A stretch of DNA of 64,000 bases, taken from contig OY759217.1 in the NCBI GenBank assembly GCA_963662175.1, positions 8,620,562 to 8,684,561 on the forward strand, in the 5' to 3' direction. A program made the position numbers and the translations under genes. Each line of letters opens with the position of its first letter. The first letter of the stretch is position 1. The DNA is from Aradus depressus. Lineage: Eukaryota > Arthropoda > Insecta > Hemiptera > Aradidae. The notes beneath the pieces were generated by a model. It saw only the letters and a list, made by a program, of their open reading frames with translations. It searched no databases and was not told where the DNA came from. Below are positions 53,086 to 63,455 of this stretch, in pieces.

Positions 53086-53221
53086 ACCATCTTTAATAAT
53101 ATGTAATATAAATAGCAAATAAATAATTAAAAACACAATTTTTGATCTCCAAACTAAGGAGAGGCATGGGGGGAGGGGGGGGGGGGGGGTGGCTGGTGTG
53201 TTCTTCCGTGCCTTCCCAGAC

Positions 53222-53690
53222 TATTTGAGAAATTCTCTCGGGTAATAAATAGAGATGATGTGAATGTGGGTTTCAAAAGTAGGACTTCTCTTAAGGGCAT
53301 GCTCTCAAAAACCAAAGATCGTGTGCACCTCCCTGACAAATCCGGCGTGTGCAGGATTACTTGTAAAGACTGTGAATGTTTTTATCTTGGGCAGACAGGC
53401 CGAAAGCTGAGGACTAGAGTGAGGGAACATTTGAGGAGGGGCGACTGAATTTTTCCAACACCTCCAGAACACAGGACATGAGGCCGGTTCAGTCTCGTTA
53501 CTGCATCATGTCCAAAAAAGTAGAAAGATGGATACGTTGGAAAGTATCGAAATCAAATTGGAAAGGAGGAAGAGAGAGTCCCCCCTCCTCAACTCTAGAG
53601 AGGGGATGGGCCAGTCTCACGTACACCGTTCTCCCAGTTGTGACTCAGATGGTGGACAGGAATAACTCGTCTGTCCCCATCCATGATATT
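53222..53690 (+). pseudogene. Penelope GIY-YIG endonuclease, broken
   Basis: The plus frame 53260-53448 reads GVCRITCKDCECFYLGQTGR then KLRTRVREHLRRGD. This is the PLE endonuclease core with its CxxC (CKDC), the YLG of GIY-YIG and the conserved Arg/His/Glu region. After a shift the sequence continues HLQNTGHEAGSVSLLHHV, KSRKMDTLESIEIKLER, the usual distal part (HxxxTGHxF...KMDxLExIEI). Frame breaks after RRGD make it a pseudogene. It would nick target DNA for target-primed reverse transcription. Confidence 0.75.
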
Positions 53691-53737
53691 TTAAATTGTT
53701 AATGTTTGTTGTTGTAGATTGTTATTTATTTGTTCTT

Positions 53738-53750
53738 ATTATTTAGTTTT
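53738..53750. repeat. LINE target-site duplication (left)
   Basis: ATTATTTAGTTTT, identical to 57989-58001. Confidence 0.85.
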
Positions 53751-53833
53751 TGAGAGAACAGCTGTTGCAATTGAACAAGCTGTACAGGTTAATTTGTGCT
53801 CTGCAAAGTTTTATTGTTTATTAGTGTAATTAA

Positions 53834-55159
53834 GTGAAAATAGGGAAAATAATTGTTAACAAAGTGCAGCAAAAGGCTTCGTGTAAGCTTAAGGGGCAAG
53901 GTCTGCCTCCAAAGGCCAAAACTGAACTGAAAAACAGTGAAGTGATGTTAGTGCGGGACCCGGACAGACCTAGTGGAGGCAGTCCAGCCAAGATGAAAAG
54001 AACGGACGGGGAGGAGCCAGTCAGGACAGAAGCCGGGACTAGTAAGTATTTCAATACCATCACTAATATACCCGTAGTAGACTTCCAAACACCAAACCCG
54101 TTCGCGAGGCTGGCCACTGAGGAGACACAAAACAATGACATGGAGGAAGAACAGTCGCAGGAGACGGAACCAGCCAGAGCCCAGCCCAGACCACCCAAAA
54201 TATATACAAAAAACCTGCAAAATATCAAAATTCTGACTAACGACTTGACACAACTTCTGGCCACAGAATTCTCGGTACAAACCAAATCTCTCCAAACCAT
54301 CATCATAACAAATTCTTCAGACGACTACAGGAAAACTGTAAAATATCTAGAAAGTAGAAAAGCAGAATTCCACTGCTACCAATTGCCCCAAGAAAAAGAG
54401 TTCCGAGTAGTAATTAAGCAGCTCCACCCTTCTACGTCTACTGAAGATGTCCAAATAGAACTGGAACAGAAAGGTTTCAGTGTGAGCAGAGTCGTCAATG
54501 CTCAGCACCGCCAGACAAAGACACCACTACCGGTCTTCTTTGTGGACCTAAAACCAAGCCCGGACAACAAAAAAATATTTGAGGTAAAAACATTGAACTA
54601 TCAAAAAATTATAATAGAAGAGCCCTGGGCTCGTCGAGACATGCCCCAATGTCACAGATGTCAACAATATAACCACTCAAAAAATTATTGTAACCATACA
54701 CCGAAGTGCCTAAAATGTGGCCAACCACACTTTACTTCAGGTTGCACTAAGACCAGGGACACACCGGCCACGTGTGCTCTCTGTGGAGGGCCACACCCGG
54801 CCAACTTCCGAGGCTGCTCCGTCTATCAGGAGATAAAAAACAGGCGAAACCAGACCCAGCAAAGAAACACCTCCTGGACCACGGGAGCCCCTCCCCCGGC
54901 CAGCTATCCAGCCTTGTCAGGACAGCAGCGGCAGCCCATCCCAGAGCAGCCACAGCAAGAAGGACGGTCCTATAGCCAGGTAACATCCCAGCAGCCGCGG
55001 CACTCTGCCCCCGCCTTCATACCACCCCCATCTACATCAGACTTTAACATCACCGCGACACTCACCACATTCCTCAATAAGTTCGACTCACTCATCACAC
55101 CACTCGTCACACTTCTTACAAAACTCGTCACCGAACTCCTGCCCAAACTTTCAAAATGA
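53834..55159 (+). CDS. LINE ORF1, Gag-like RNA-binding protein
   Basis: 441 aa, nucleic-acid chaperone that would coat the LINE RNA. The middle region ([20 protein letters not shown] and onward, about 190-265) is the RRM-like PRE_C2HC type found in Jockey Gags. It is followed by three zinc knuckles: [14 protein letters not shown] (about 272), [13 protein letters not shown] (about 294) and [15 protein letters not shown] (about 313). The C-terminal part is Gln/Pro-rich. Its stop overlaps the start of ORF2 (ATGA), pointing to reinitiation or coupled translation. Confidence 0.88.
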   Translation: MKIGKIIVNKVQQKASCKLKGQGLPPKAKTELKNSEVMLVRDPDRPSGGSPAKMKRTDGEEPVRTEAGTSKYFNTITNIPVVDFQTPNPFARLATEETQNNDMEEEQSQETEPARAQPRPPKIYTKNLQNIKILTNDLTQLLATEFSVQTKSLQTIIITNSSDDYRKTVKYLESRKAEFHCYQLPQEKEFRVVIKQLHPSTSTEDVQIELEQKGFSVSRVVNAQHRQTKTPLPVFFVDLKPSPDNKKIFEVKTLNYQKIIIEEPWARRDMPQCHRCQQYNHSKNYCNHTPKCLKCGQPHFTSGCTKTRDTPATCALCGGPHPANFRGCSVYQEIKNRRNQTQQRNTSWTTGAPPPASYPALSGQQRQPIPEQPQQEGRSYSQVTSQQPRHSAPAFIPPPSTSDFNITATLTTFLNKFDSLITPLVTLLTKLVTELLPKLSK

Positions 55160-57864
55160 ACAACACCAACACAGCAAACAAACATCTCTCAATACTGCTG
55201 TGGAACGCGAATGGTCTCATTTCGCACCGACATGAACTGAACATACTATTACATGACAGACAAGTAGACATTGCACTGATAACAGAAACTCATCTAACAT
55301 CTGCCCTTTATTTTCATCTACCAGACTACATCACCTATAGGACTGATCATCCGGATGGGACAGCCCATGGCGGCGCGGCAATTCTCTTACACAAACGCCT
55401 ACAACATAGCATCATAACTCATCAACCCACAGAGTCTCTACAAGCCACAGTCATATCCCTCCCATTAAATCATTATCCCCTGACCATAGCAGCTGTATAC
55501 TGTCCTCCAAACAAAAGAGTATCCTATGAGGCTCTGACCGCCTTTACGAGAAGCCTCGGCTCCAGATTCATACTAGGTGGTGATCTGAATGCCAAGCATG
55601 AGCACTGGGGCTGCAGAGTGTCCAACACCCGCGGAAGGAGCCTCCTCAGATTACTCAACAGCTCCCAGCTGGAGGTACTGGCCCCCCTAGAGCCCACTTA
55701 CTGGCCCACCTCCACCGCCAAGTCCCCAGACATATTGGACATATTCCTCATCTCACGCATTAACCCCACCCATACCAAGATCACTAATCTTTACGACCTC
55801 TCCTCGGATCACAGCCCTCTCCTTCTCCAAGTACAATGTAAACCTGTGCCTATTCCCCCTCGACCCTCTCTTATAAACGGACCTATAGACTGGGACAGCT
55901 TCAGACATTTCATAAACCACAGACTCGACCTAAGGACTATACCGACAGATAACAGTGACTTGGACGACGCCGTACATTACTTCACCACAACTATACACGA
56001 AGCTGCCTTAAACTCCTCCCGATCACCAAAACCGCGACGTACTCACAACAACATACAATTGCCCCCATATCTATTACAACTTATTAAAAACAAAAGAGCT
56101 GCAAGAAATCGATGGCAACGGACAAGACACCCACATGACAAGACCATTTACAACAGACTAACAAGAATACTGAGGGACGAACTACGACAACTGACCATAG
56201 ACAGACACCAAGCATATATTTCTAACCTATCGACTCAAGACAACTCTTTATGGACTGCCACAAAACGACTTCTTTCCCGAAAATTTGTTTCCCCACCACT
56301 CCGCAAACCCGACGGCACTTGGACAAAAACAGATAATGAAAAAGCAGATCTTCTTGCAGCACATCTGAGTAACGTCTTTCTTCCTCACAATGACATCCTT
56401 AACGACGAACACATGACCCACGTAGAGACGACACTGGACCGCCCATTGCCACTTTCACTGCCACCCAAGCCATTCCACCCGACTGAAGTACGAACCACCA
56501 TATTTAAGCTACCACTACGAAAATCACCAGGACGCGACTTGATTACCGCCGAACTTCTCCGACAACTACCTGACAAAGGAGTAATATATCTGACCAACAT
56601 ATACAACGCCATACTTAGACTGACCTATTTCCCTCTCCTCTGGAAGGTTTCCACAGTTAAATTGATCCTCAAACCTGGCAAACCTGCACATGAGCCCTCC
56701 TCTTACCGCCCCATTAGCCTCCTTTCTGTCCTTTCAAAACCTTTCGAAAAATTATTTCTAAAAAGATTATTAACATTAGTAAATTCTCAAAATTTAATCC
56801 CCAATCATCAATTTGGCTTTCGGGAATCACATTCTACCATCCACCAGTGTCACCGCGTGGTAGATCGGATTGCCACCAGTTTAGAAAAAAAGGAATATTG
56901 CACTGGAGTTTTTCTCGACATCGAACAAGCGTTCGATCGAGTCTGGCACTCAGGCTTGCTCTATAAACTCCGCACACAACTCCCATTCACATACTACCTC
57001 ATATTAAAATCGTTTTTACATGATAGATTCTCGCAAGTTTCCCAGATGAACGCCCTATCTTTTTTCATCCCGGTGAAAGCTGGCGTGCCACAGGGCAGTG
57101 CACTGAGTCCGCTTCTTTACTCCCTCTATACATCCGACGTCCCTCAACATCCAGAAACTCTCTTAGCCACATACGCAGACGACACCGCCATTCTCACATC
57201 ACACATTGACTCAAATCAAGCCTCAAGTAATCTTCAAAATCACTTAGATTTACTTTCGACCTGGGCCCAACGTTGGCGGATCAAATTCAACTACCACAAA
57301 TCAGTACATGCTACATTCACACTCCGCCGCAATAACTGCCCCTCAGTTCACATAGATAATCACATTCTCCCAACCTCAGAGACTGTCCGCTACCTTGGGC
57401 TGCACTTAGACAGACGACTAACGTGGAAAGATCACATCAGACTAAAACGAACAGAAATAAAAAGACGTTTCGGACTACTCAAATCATTAATTGGACGACG
57501 ATCATCACTCTCATTGACTAACAAACTCACCATTTACAATTCCCTTCTCAAGCCGATATGGACATATGGCTTGGAACTCTGGGGGTCTGCGGCGAAGTCC
57601 AATTTGAACCGGATTCAAGCCATGCAGTCCATCATCTTACGGCACATCACTAACGCACCCTTCTACGTCACTAACAACACCCTTCATAACGACTTACAAG
57701 TGTCATTCGTTTCCACAGTTGTAACTGAGAGATACACAAACTTCCATGCCAAACTCGCCAGTCACGTCAACCCTCTCATTCAAACACTATCTTCAAATAC
57801 CCTGCCCACAAACCCACCTCGCCGACTCAAACGAACATGGCAGCGTGACTTGCTCGGGATGTAA
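55156..57864 (+). CDS. LINE ORF2, endonuclease-reverse transcriptase
   Basis: 902 aa. AP-type endonuclease at about 8-230: [26 protein letters not shown] with the catalytic Glu, [13 protein letters not shown] and [11 protein letters not shown] with the terminal Asp-His pair. Reverse transcriptase at about 490-740: [71 protein letters not shown] and the catalytic YADD at about 673. The C-terminal part ([20 protein letters not shown]) is the Jockey-type tail without RNase H. It would nick target DNA and copy the LINE RNA in place. Confidence 0.93.
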   Translation: MNNTNTANKHLSILLWNANGLISHRHELNILLHDRQVDIALITETHLTSALYFHLPDYITYRTDHPDGTAHGGAAILLHKRLQHSIITHQPTESLQATVISLPLNHYPLTIAAVYCPPNKRVSYEALTAFTRSLGSRFILGGDLNAKHEHWGCRVSNTRGRSLLRLLNSSQLEVLAPLEPTYWPTSTAKSPDILDIFLISRINPTHTKITNLYDLSSDHSPLLLQVQCKPVPIPPRPSLINGPIDWDSFRHFINHRLDLRTIPTDNSDLDDAVHYFTTTIHEAALNSSRSPKPRRTHNNIQLPPYLLQLIKNKRAARNRWQRTRHPHDKTIYNRLTRILRDELRQLTIDRHQAYISNLSTQDNSLWTATKRLLSRKFVSPPLRKPDGTWTKTDNEKADLLAAHLSNVFLPHNDILNDEHMTHVETTLDRPLPLSLPPKPFHPTEVRTTIFKLPLRKSPGRDLITAELLRQLPDKGVIYLTNIYNAILRLTYFPLLWKVSTVKLILKPGKPAHEPSSYRPISLLSVLSKPFEKLFLKRLLTLVNSQNLIPNHQFGFRESHSTIHQCHRVVDRIATSLEKKEYCTGVFLDIEQAFDRVWHSGLLYKLRTQLPFTYYLILKSFLHDRFSQVSQMNALSFFIPVKAGVPQGSALSPLLYSLYTSDVPQHPETLLATYADDTAILTSHIDSNQASSNLQNHLDLLSTWAQRWRIKFNYHKSVHATFTLRRNNCPSVHIDNHILPTSETVRYLGLHLDRRLTWKDHIRLKRTEIKRRFGLLKSLIGRRSSLSLTNKLTIYNSLLKPIWTYGLELWGSAAKSNLNRIQAMQSIILRHITNAPFYVTNNTLHNDLQVSFVSTVVTERYTNFHAKLASHVNPLIQTLSSNTLPTNPPRRLKRTWQRDLLGM

Positions 57865-58044
57865 CCTGGCTGCGCTTCTAAACGCCACGCACCTCTGCAG
57901 TGCAGTCATCTCACCATCAAAAATCATTAATGGTAGTACTAATTTTGCCGTCATGATGCTTATGTAACATTCACTATGTAAATAAATAATTATTTAGTTT
58001 TATTCAAAAAATAAAAATTTTTTATCAGGTATTTTATCAAAAAT

Positions 58045-58205
58045 TGTGTTTTTAATTATTTATTTGCTATTTATATTACATATTATTAAGGATGGTTCTT
58101 TTGTAAACTGCCTGATGATGAGGGAAACCTCGAAAGCCGGCTAGCTTACTTAAATAAAAAATCTGTGAGAGATCAGACTACCTTATATTTGACAGCCTGC
58201 GAAAA
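58045..58205 (+). ncRNA. PLE 3' terminal module with hammerhead-like motif
   Basis: At 58108-58150: GC, CTGATGA (58112-58118), T, GAGG-GAAA-CCTC (perfect stem II), GAAA (58132-58135), palindromic stem III AGCCGGCT, A, then GCTTAC. GC before the core pairs with GC after the predicted cut, and GTAA further 5' with TTAC, giving a stem I with an internal loop, as in type I hammerheads. The palindromic stem III would favour a dimeric fold. Confidence 0.6.
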
Positions 58206-58210
58206 AAGTG

Positions 58211-58215
58211 TTCAC
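58211..58215. repeat. Gypsy target-site duplication (left)
   Basis: TTCAC, identical to 61090-61094. Confidence 0.8.
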
Positions 58216-58365
58216 TGTTAGGACATTGATGTTTATTAAAACATCTGTTATTATTATTATGTTGGTCTCGTATATTATACATGTGTTATAAAATCAGTCT
58301 CGGTTTAGAAATGTAAAATAAAGTGAAAATATGTTGTGCAATTTTGTCGTACTAATTTCTTAACA
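58216..58365 (+). repeat. Gypsy 5' LTR
   Basis: 150 bp, matching 60940-61089. It contains aaaataaag as a polyadenylation-type signal. Confidence 0.9.
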
Positions 58366-58391
58366 ATTGGCGAACGAGGAAAAGTTTAAAA

Positions 58392-60945
58392 ATGTGTGCC
58401 GGGAAATTAGAAACGTTTAATAAAAATACTGACGATATTGAGGAGTATTTAGAAATCGTAGAAAATATTTTTGTTGGGAACGATGTTCGGAAAGAAAAAA
58501 TGGTTCCAATTCTGTTGGGAAGCATTGGGAAGGAAACGTATTCGTGGCTGCGGGCAGCATGTGAGCCTGTCAAACCTGCCAGTATGGACTACAGCACGTT
58601 GGTGAGGCTACTAATAAATCAGTTTCGGCCTAAAACTGTGGAAATTGCGGAGCGTTTCAGACTGCATCAGTGTAAGCAAGATGTAGGTGAGTCCGTTAAT
58701 ACCTTTTATTACAGACTCAAAAGTAAAGCACGTTACTGCAACTATGGGGACTATTTGGATGTGACACTGAGGGACCTTCTGGTAATAGGGTTAAATTCGG
58801 TGCACATTCAGTCCAGGCTGTTGACCGAACCCGATTTAACCTTGCAGAAAGCTCTGGACATAGCCACGTCCTTAGAGTCCGCCCTGGAGGAAGCTTCGGT
58901 GTTGAAGAACAATGAGGTGAGTGGACTACATGAATTACGCAAAGGTACTCTAGATAAGAAAGGTAGCGGATATAAGGACAACAAAGCTAATTTAGTTTGT
59001 TATTGTTGCGGAAAAAAGCGACATATCAAGATGGATTGTCAATATAAATATAGTAAGTGTGGGCTTAAGGGACATCTTCGCAAAGTTTGTAGAGCCAAAA
59101 TTAGAGTGAATGAGGTAAGTGAGGAGTCAAGTGACAGTGACCACACGGATAATGAGGTGTGTTATCAAGAGGTAAACCGTGGCCGGCTGAATAAGATATC
59201 GCAAAGCAAGCCTATGTTGTTGCCAGTTACCATCAACGGGAAGCGTGTCGATATAGAGGTGGACACCGGGGCGGCTTTGAGTGTGATGAGTGTAGGCGAG
59301 GCCAAGAAGCTGATGAAGGTCGAAAGGCTGTCACTGAAGCCAACCTCGGTTACTTTAAGGACTTACACTGGGGAAACTATAGTACCGGAAGGCAAACTTA
59401 AGGTAGATCTGGTCTATAAGGGGCTATCTTATAGTGGATATTTTTATGTTTGCCCGCACAAGAGTAAAGCACTCTTAGGAAGGGACTTTATTCGTAAGCT
59501 CCCTATACAATGGAACGAAATCAACACAATGGAAGGGGAAGACAGGAGGGACACAGAAGAGGAGGAGGCCTACGGGATATTAAAATTCATGGAGGAGGCG
59601 ACAGCGGTGAGTCACAAGGAGGTGAGGCGGGAAACTCGAAGAGATAAAGTCCTCTCGAAAGTCGCGGAGTTTACGCAGCGTGGGTGGCCGGTTCATGACA
59701 GAACTAGGCAACTTGGTGAGTTCCATACAAAGAAAGATGAAGTTTCGTCAGAGGATGGAGTATTACTCTGGGGCCGGAGAGTAATCGTCCCTGAAAGCCT
59801 TCAACCCAGAATACTCGAAGAGTTGCACAGTGGGCATCTGGGTGAAAGGAAGATGAAGGAGCTTGCCCGTTCTTATGTATGGTGGCCTGGAATCACTAAG
59901 GAGATAGAAAGGACGGTGAAAACGTGCGACGGGTGCCAGCTGAATCAAAGAGAGCCGATTAAAGTCACAGTTCATCCGTGGGAGTGGCCACAGGGTCCAT
60001 GGCAGCGGCTACATATCGATTATTCTGGGCCGTTTATGGGAACATCATTCTTAGTGGTAATAGATGCCTACTCAAAGTGGCCAGAAGTTTTCAAGATGAG
60101 TTCCACAACCTCCGACTCCTCGGTAAGTGTACTAACGTCTCTTTTTGCAAGGTTCGGAATACCTGAACAAGTGGTCACGGACAACGGGCCACAGTTTGCA
60201 GGGGCCGAATTTGAACAATTCATGAGGAGAAATAATATCTTGCACCTCAAATCCGCTCCATATCATCCGGCGACGAACGGACAAGTGGAGCGATTTATGC
60301 ACTCTCAAACGAAGCCTGCGGGCTATGAAGAACCAGGGAGGAACGTTGCAGAAGAAAATAGATATATTTTTGCTGAGCTATCGCGTTGCCCCTCACAGTA
60401 CTACCGGACAGGCTCCTAGCGAGTTGCTGATGGGGCGTCTGGTTCGCACTCGGCTGGATACCATGCGGGAGAGTGTGAGGTCTAAAGTCGGTAAGAAGCA
60501 AGAGGCCGCGGGACTAGCTGTGAAGAAAGAAAGGGGATTCGAAGAAGGAGACGCGGTATTGGTCCGGTCATACAACGACTCGGCCAAGTGGAAACGAGGA
60601 GTTGTAAAAAGGAAGTTGGGCCAAAGACACTATGAAGTGGAGGTGGATGGTGCCATTTGGAAGAGGCACACTGACCAGCTCCAGTCGGATCGAGGCAGGG
60701 CTGACTCTCTGAGCAGACCTCCTGAGGTGTTGATGGAGTCGAGCACTTCAAGGACTGGATCTCTGGGCCAGCCAACAGCTCAGGAAGACGTGGCTTCTGC
60801 AGCGTGCAGAGAGGAGCGGGCTGAGGTGCCGCAAGCTACCAGGTGCAGCACCAGAGTCCGGCATCCGCCTAGCAGACTAACATACGTCAGGCCTGGGATA
60901 CAAATAGGCCGGCTGTCATCAGCGCTGCCGGGGAAGAGTTGTTAG
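58392..60945 (+). pseudogene. Gypsy gag-protease-integrase fusion (RT/RNase H deleted, one frameshift)
   Basis: The ORF 58392-60419 (675 aa) starts MCAGKLETFNK. Gag/capsid (retrotransposon Gag domain) covers about 1-190; one complete zinc knuckle CYCCGKKRHIKMDC lies at about 202, and a second lacks its first Cys (YSKCGLKGHLRKVC). Protease EVDTGAALSVM at about 290 and LLGRDF at about 357. Near residue 380-400 the sequence jumps, in frame, to the region before integrase. Integrase: HLGERKMKEL...CDGC finger (about 476-510), Asp in HIDYSG (about 541), Asp in TDNGPQF (about 596) and Glu in NGQVERF (about 632). A one-base change in phase near 60300 moves the integrase end to another frame (60325-60945), which reads LSYRVAPHSTTGQAPSELLM and a DAVLVRSY tail. 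Confidence 0.88.
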
Positions 60946-61089
60946 GACATTGATGTTTATTAAAACATCTGTTATTATTATTATGTTGGTCTCGTATATT
61001 ATACATGTGTTATAAAATCAGTCTCGGTTTAGAAATGTAAAATAAAGTGAAAATATGTTGTGCAATTTTGTCGTACTAATTTCTTAACA
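60940..61089 (+). repeat. Gypsy 3' LTR
   Basis: 150 bp, matching the 5' LTR; followed by TTCAC. Confidence 0.9.
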
Positions 61090-61094
61090 TTCAC

Positions 61095-61440
61095 AAACGT
61101 AAACACACGGTTTTATTTATTTATGGAATCAGGTGACCGGAAAACATGAAATTCCTGTGAAAAGCCAACATCAATTTTGTGACTAATTACACAACCTCCC
61201 CTATACCTCATAGTTGGGCAAGTAAAAACAGGATCAAATACAACAATAAAACTATTTACAACTACTTTCATCTTATTTTAATAACTGGTCAATCTACATG
61301 AACACAACTCCAAAAACATTTGACCGACTCAATCTCAAACTCGACTTATATATGAATTTAACTGTGATGCAATGTAACTAGAACTAACCAGAAGTTCTAC
61401 ATCTGATAATTTAATCTAAAGCAGTCTTTCAAATATATAA
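61095..61440. other. REP-B scrap and unrecognised sequence
   Basis: 'atggaatcaggtgaccggaa' and 'acaacctcccctatacctca' are a REP-B end (minus). The remainder is AT-rich with nothing supported. Confidence 0.45.
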
Positions 61441-61444
61441 AAAA

Positions 61445-61680
61445 GTTAAGTCCTTCGGTTGGGACGTTAAGCGATGGTCCCGAGCCTGTACGATGTCAGG
61501 TACTCGTTAAAGACCCCTACCCTAGATGAATAAAAATTTAGGGTAGGCAAAATTTAGGACTCCCACAGTAGAGTCGGGCTCATGTCCACCAGAGTGACGA
61601 AAGAGCGCTCTGGTAGTAGGCGATATGACCTTGTAGTTAAAGCCCGGGCATGAGTCATAAAACCTAACCTAACCTAAAAA
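61445..61680 (+). mobile_element. SINE copy without head, AACCT tail (left arm of inverted pair)
   Basis: Starts 'agtccttcggttgggacgtt' and ends 'catgagtcataaaacctaac' then ctaacct. It is very similar to consensus and inverted relative to the next copy, 16 bp away. Confidence 0.85.
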
Positions 61681-61695
61681 AGTTAAAATAACTTA

Positions 61696-62037
61696 GGTTT
61701 AGGTTTTATGACTCATGCCCGGGCTTTAACTACGAGGTCATATCGCCTACTACCAGAGCGCTCTTTCGTCACTCTGGTGGACATGAGCCCGACTCTACTG
61801 TGGGAGTCCTAAATTTTGCCTACCCTAAATTTTTATTCATCTAGGGTAGGGGTCTTTAACGAGTACCTGACATCGTACAGACTCGGGACCATCGCTTAAC
61901 GTCCCATCCGAAGGACGGCGTGCTTAAGTTTATTTTACCTCCCAGATAAAATAAACTAAGGGCCTCGGTCGGGCTGCGAACCCACGACCTTGAGCTCAGA
62001 AGTCAAGCACGCATACCACTGAGCTACCGGCGCCCTC
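61696..62037 (-). mobile_element. tRNA-derived SINE, best full-length copy (right arm of inverted pair)
   Basis: Minus strand: head gggcgccggtagctcagtgg (A box), gtcgtgggttcgcagcccg (B box region), body with 'gatggtcccgagtctgtacg' and 'gactcccacagtagagtcgg', and tail 'gggcatgagtcataaaacct'. 342 bp. RNA polymerase III transcription from the A and B boxes is expected from the family type. The anticodon is not readable with confidence, so the parental tRNA is not assigned. Confidence 0.88.
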
Positions 62038-62299
62038 TTAAAATAACTTATAAACATAAAGAAAACTACTTTTAAACACAAAACGAACAAAACAGATTAT
62101 TTTAACAAAAATAAACAGATAAACTTGTGAGAAAAATCAATAAATCGATAAACAATGAACAAGATTCAATATGAATGTTATAATAGGCTGATGCTTCTCA
62201 ATGTACGATGCAATAGTTTCCCATGCTTTCAGCATTTCTCTTATTAACACATACTGATGTAGCTTGCGCACAATCTGGAACCGCATCCTCTTCTTGTCT

Positions 62300-62385
62300 G
62301 TCACTCGTTATGCGAAAAGTCGCTCGTTAGGCGAGTCATTTTTTTACAATTTGTTTTGCTCGTTATGCGAGGTTCCACTGTACTC
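62300..62385. mobile_element. pogo/Tigger-like terminal fragment
   Basis: 'gctcgttatgcgaggttcca' + 'ctgta' is the reverse complement of a CAGTGGAACCTCGCATAACGAG-type end with TA outside, as in pogo/Tigger elements. A weaker inverted repeat 'cactcgttatgcgaaaagtc' lies just upstream. No partner end or transposase is seen. Confidence 0.4.
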
Positions 62386-62488
62386 AGAAACAGAAATGAT
62401 TTTTAGTTCGTAGCAGTATGCAAAGGCAAAAAAAAAAAAAAAACTATATTATATTGAGAAAAAATATTTTAAAACAGTGATATGTGGC

Positions 62489-62885
62489 ACATTATTTTGA
62501 TAGTCTGAACGACCCTATTCCGAGGAAATATAGGCTATAGCCCATTTCCTCGCATGGAGAGGGGAGATGAGGAACGGGAGATTGCAATGTCTGGGTCATA
62601 TGGAAACTGTGTATAACAATCTTTGACGTTAGGAAATTGTGTTGAAAAGTGTAAAGAATTATATACCGGATATCTGAATATGTTTAGCCGGAGGCATGGG
62701 TTGTCGAGTGTGCAGCCATGAAGTGGAGATAGTGAGTGGTGATAAGCGGCCCACAGCTTTGTGAGTCTCAATAAAGCCCACTTTATGTAAGTTTGATTTG
62801 TGTTTGTTTGGCGTTATCCTCAACTTCCACCCCCTACCCTATTCTATATCCTCAACTTCCACCCCCTACCCCATTCTTACGTTCA
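62489..62885 (+). mobile_element. Possible solo LTR
   Basis: Starts TGTGGCACATTATTTTG, has 'tctcaataaagcccacttta' (polyadenylation-type AATAAA) near the 3' side, then a 35-bp direct repeat (atcctcaacttccacccccta). The layout fits an LTR, but I find no clean CA end or target duplication. Confidence 0.3.
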
Positions 62886-62944
62886 AATTATAAATTTCCT
62901 CAACGTTCGAAATTATTCAGGAGACAATAATTAAACTTATATGA

Positions 62945-63190
62945 GGACGGCGGTAGCTCAGAGTTAGTGTTATTGTGCTCAAGATCGCGGGTTCAAAACC
63001 CGGCCGAAGTCTTTAGGTTTTTTTTTTTTTTTTATCTGAGCGGTAAACAACCTTTAGCGCCCCGTCCTTCGGATGGAACGAAACTATGGTCTCATGCCTA
63101 TGCGATGATAATTAAGCAACATTTATGAATCTACAGTAGAGTAGTAGGCGATATGACCTCAAAATTAAAGCCCGGGCATGACTCAACATA
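62945..63190 (+). mobile_element. tRNA-derived SINE, diverged
   Basis: Head ggacggcggtagctcagagt and gatcgcgggttcaaaacccg, a poly-T insertion, then 'gtagtaggcgatatgacctc' and 'aagcccgggcatgactcaac'. Confidence 0.8.
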
Positions 63191-63331
63191 ATCTGAAATA
63201 TACACAGCAATATTACCTAGAGAAATGTATCCTATGTTCTTATAAGCACTATAAGATGGTTCATATTTGTCTTATATCTCAACTGATCACCTAGGCCATT
63301 GTAAATTTAATAAAGAACATTTTTGGTCGAG

Positions 63332-63455
63332 TTTTTGCCGCGCTTTAATTACGGAGTCATATCGCCTACTACCAGAGTGCTCTCCCAGATAAAAACCTAA
63401 GGGCCTCGGCCGGGTTTCTCGGGGCCGCGTCTTGAGCTCAGTAGGCTAGAACCTT
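63332..63455 (-). repeat. SINE with central deletion
   Basis: The tail ('atcgcctactaccagagtgc') is joined directly to the head-proximal part ('aagggcctcggccgggtttc', 'cttgagctcagtaggcta'). The final 540 bases of the window hold no recognised feature. Confidence 0.7.

Larger units (their letters stand above)
53751..57988 (+). mobile_element. Jockey-clade LINE, full-length with both ORFs open
   Basis: 4238 bp between perfect 13-bp target duplications. It has a short 5' UTR, ORF1, ORF2 overlapping by ATGA, a 3' UTR of about 120 bp and an 'aaataaata' tail. No stop or frameshift is seen in either ORF, so it is a recent and possibly active copy. It interrupts the PLE at 52975-58205. Confidence 0.92.
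52975..58205 (+). mobile_element. Penelope-like element, truncated, interrupted by a Jockey LINE
   Basis: The inverted terminal module lies at 52975-53147 (minus) and the 3' terminal module at about 58045-58205 (plus); the two are near-identical reverse complements over about 160 bp. Between them on the plus strand is a GIY-YIG endonuclease remnant (53222-53690). The LINE at 53751-57988 is inserted between the endonuclease and the 3' module. Reverse transcriptase is absent, so the element was 5'-truncated at insertion. Confidence 0.75.
58216..61089 (+). mobile_element. Ty3/gypsy element lacking reverse transcriptase, with 150-bp LTRs
   Basis: 2874 bp; LTRs at 58216-58365 and 60940-61089 (TGTTAGG...CTTAACA) show no difference by eye, and TTCAC flanks both ends. 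A primer-site-like TGGCGAACGAGGA follows the 5' LTR and a purine-rich tract (GGGGAAGAG) precedes the 3' LTR. The interior encodes Gag, protease and integrase in one frame, with RT and RNase H missing and one frameshift late in integrase. It must have moved with enzymes from a relative. Confidence 0.92.

Noticed and set aside
53830..54306. Minus-strand ORFs antisense to LINE ORF1
   Set aside because: Shadows of the real ORF1; no independent motif.
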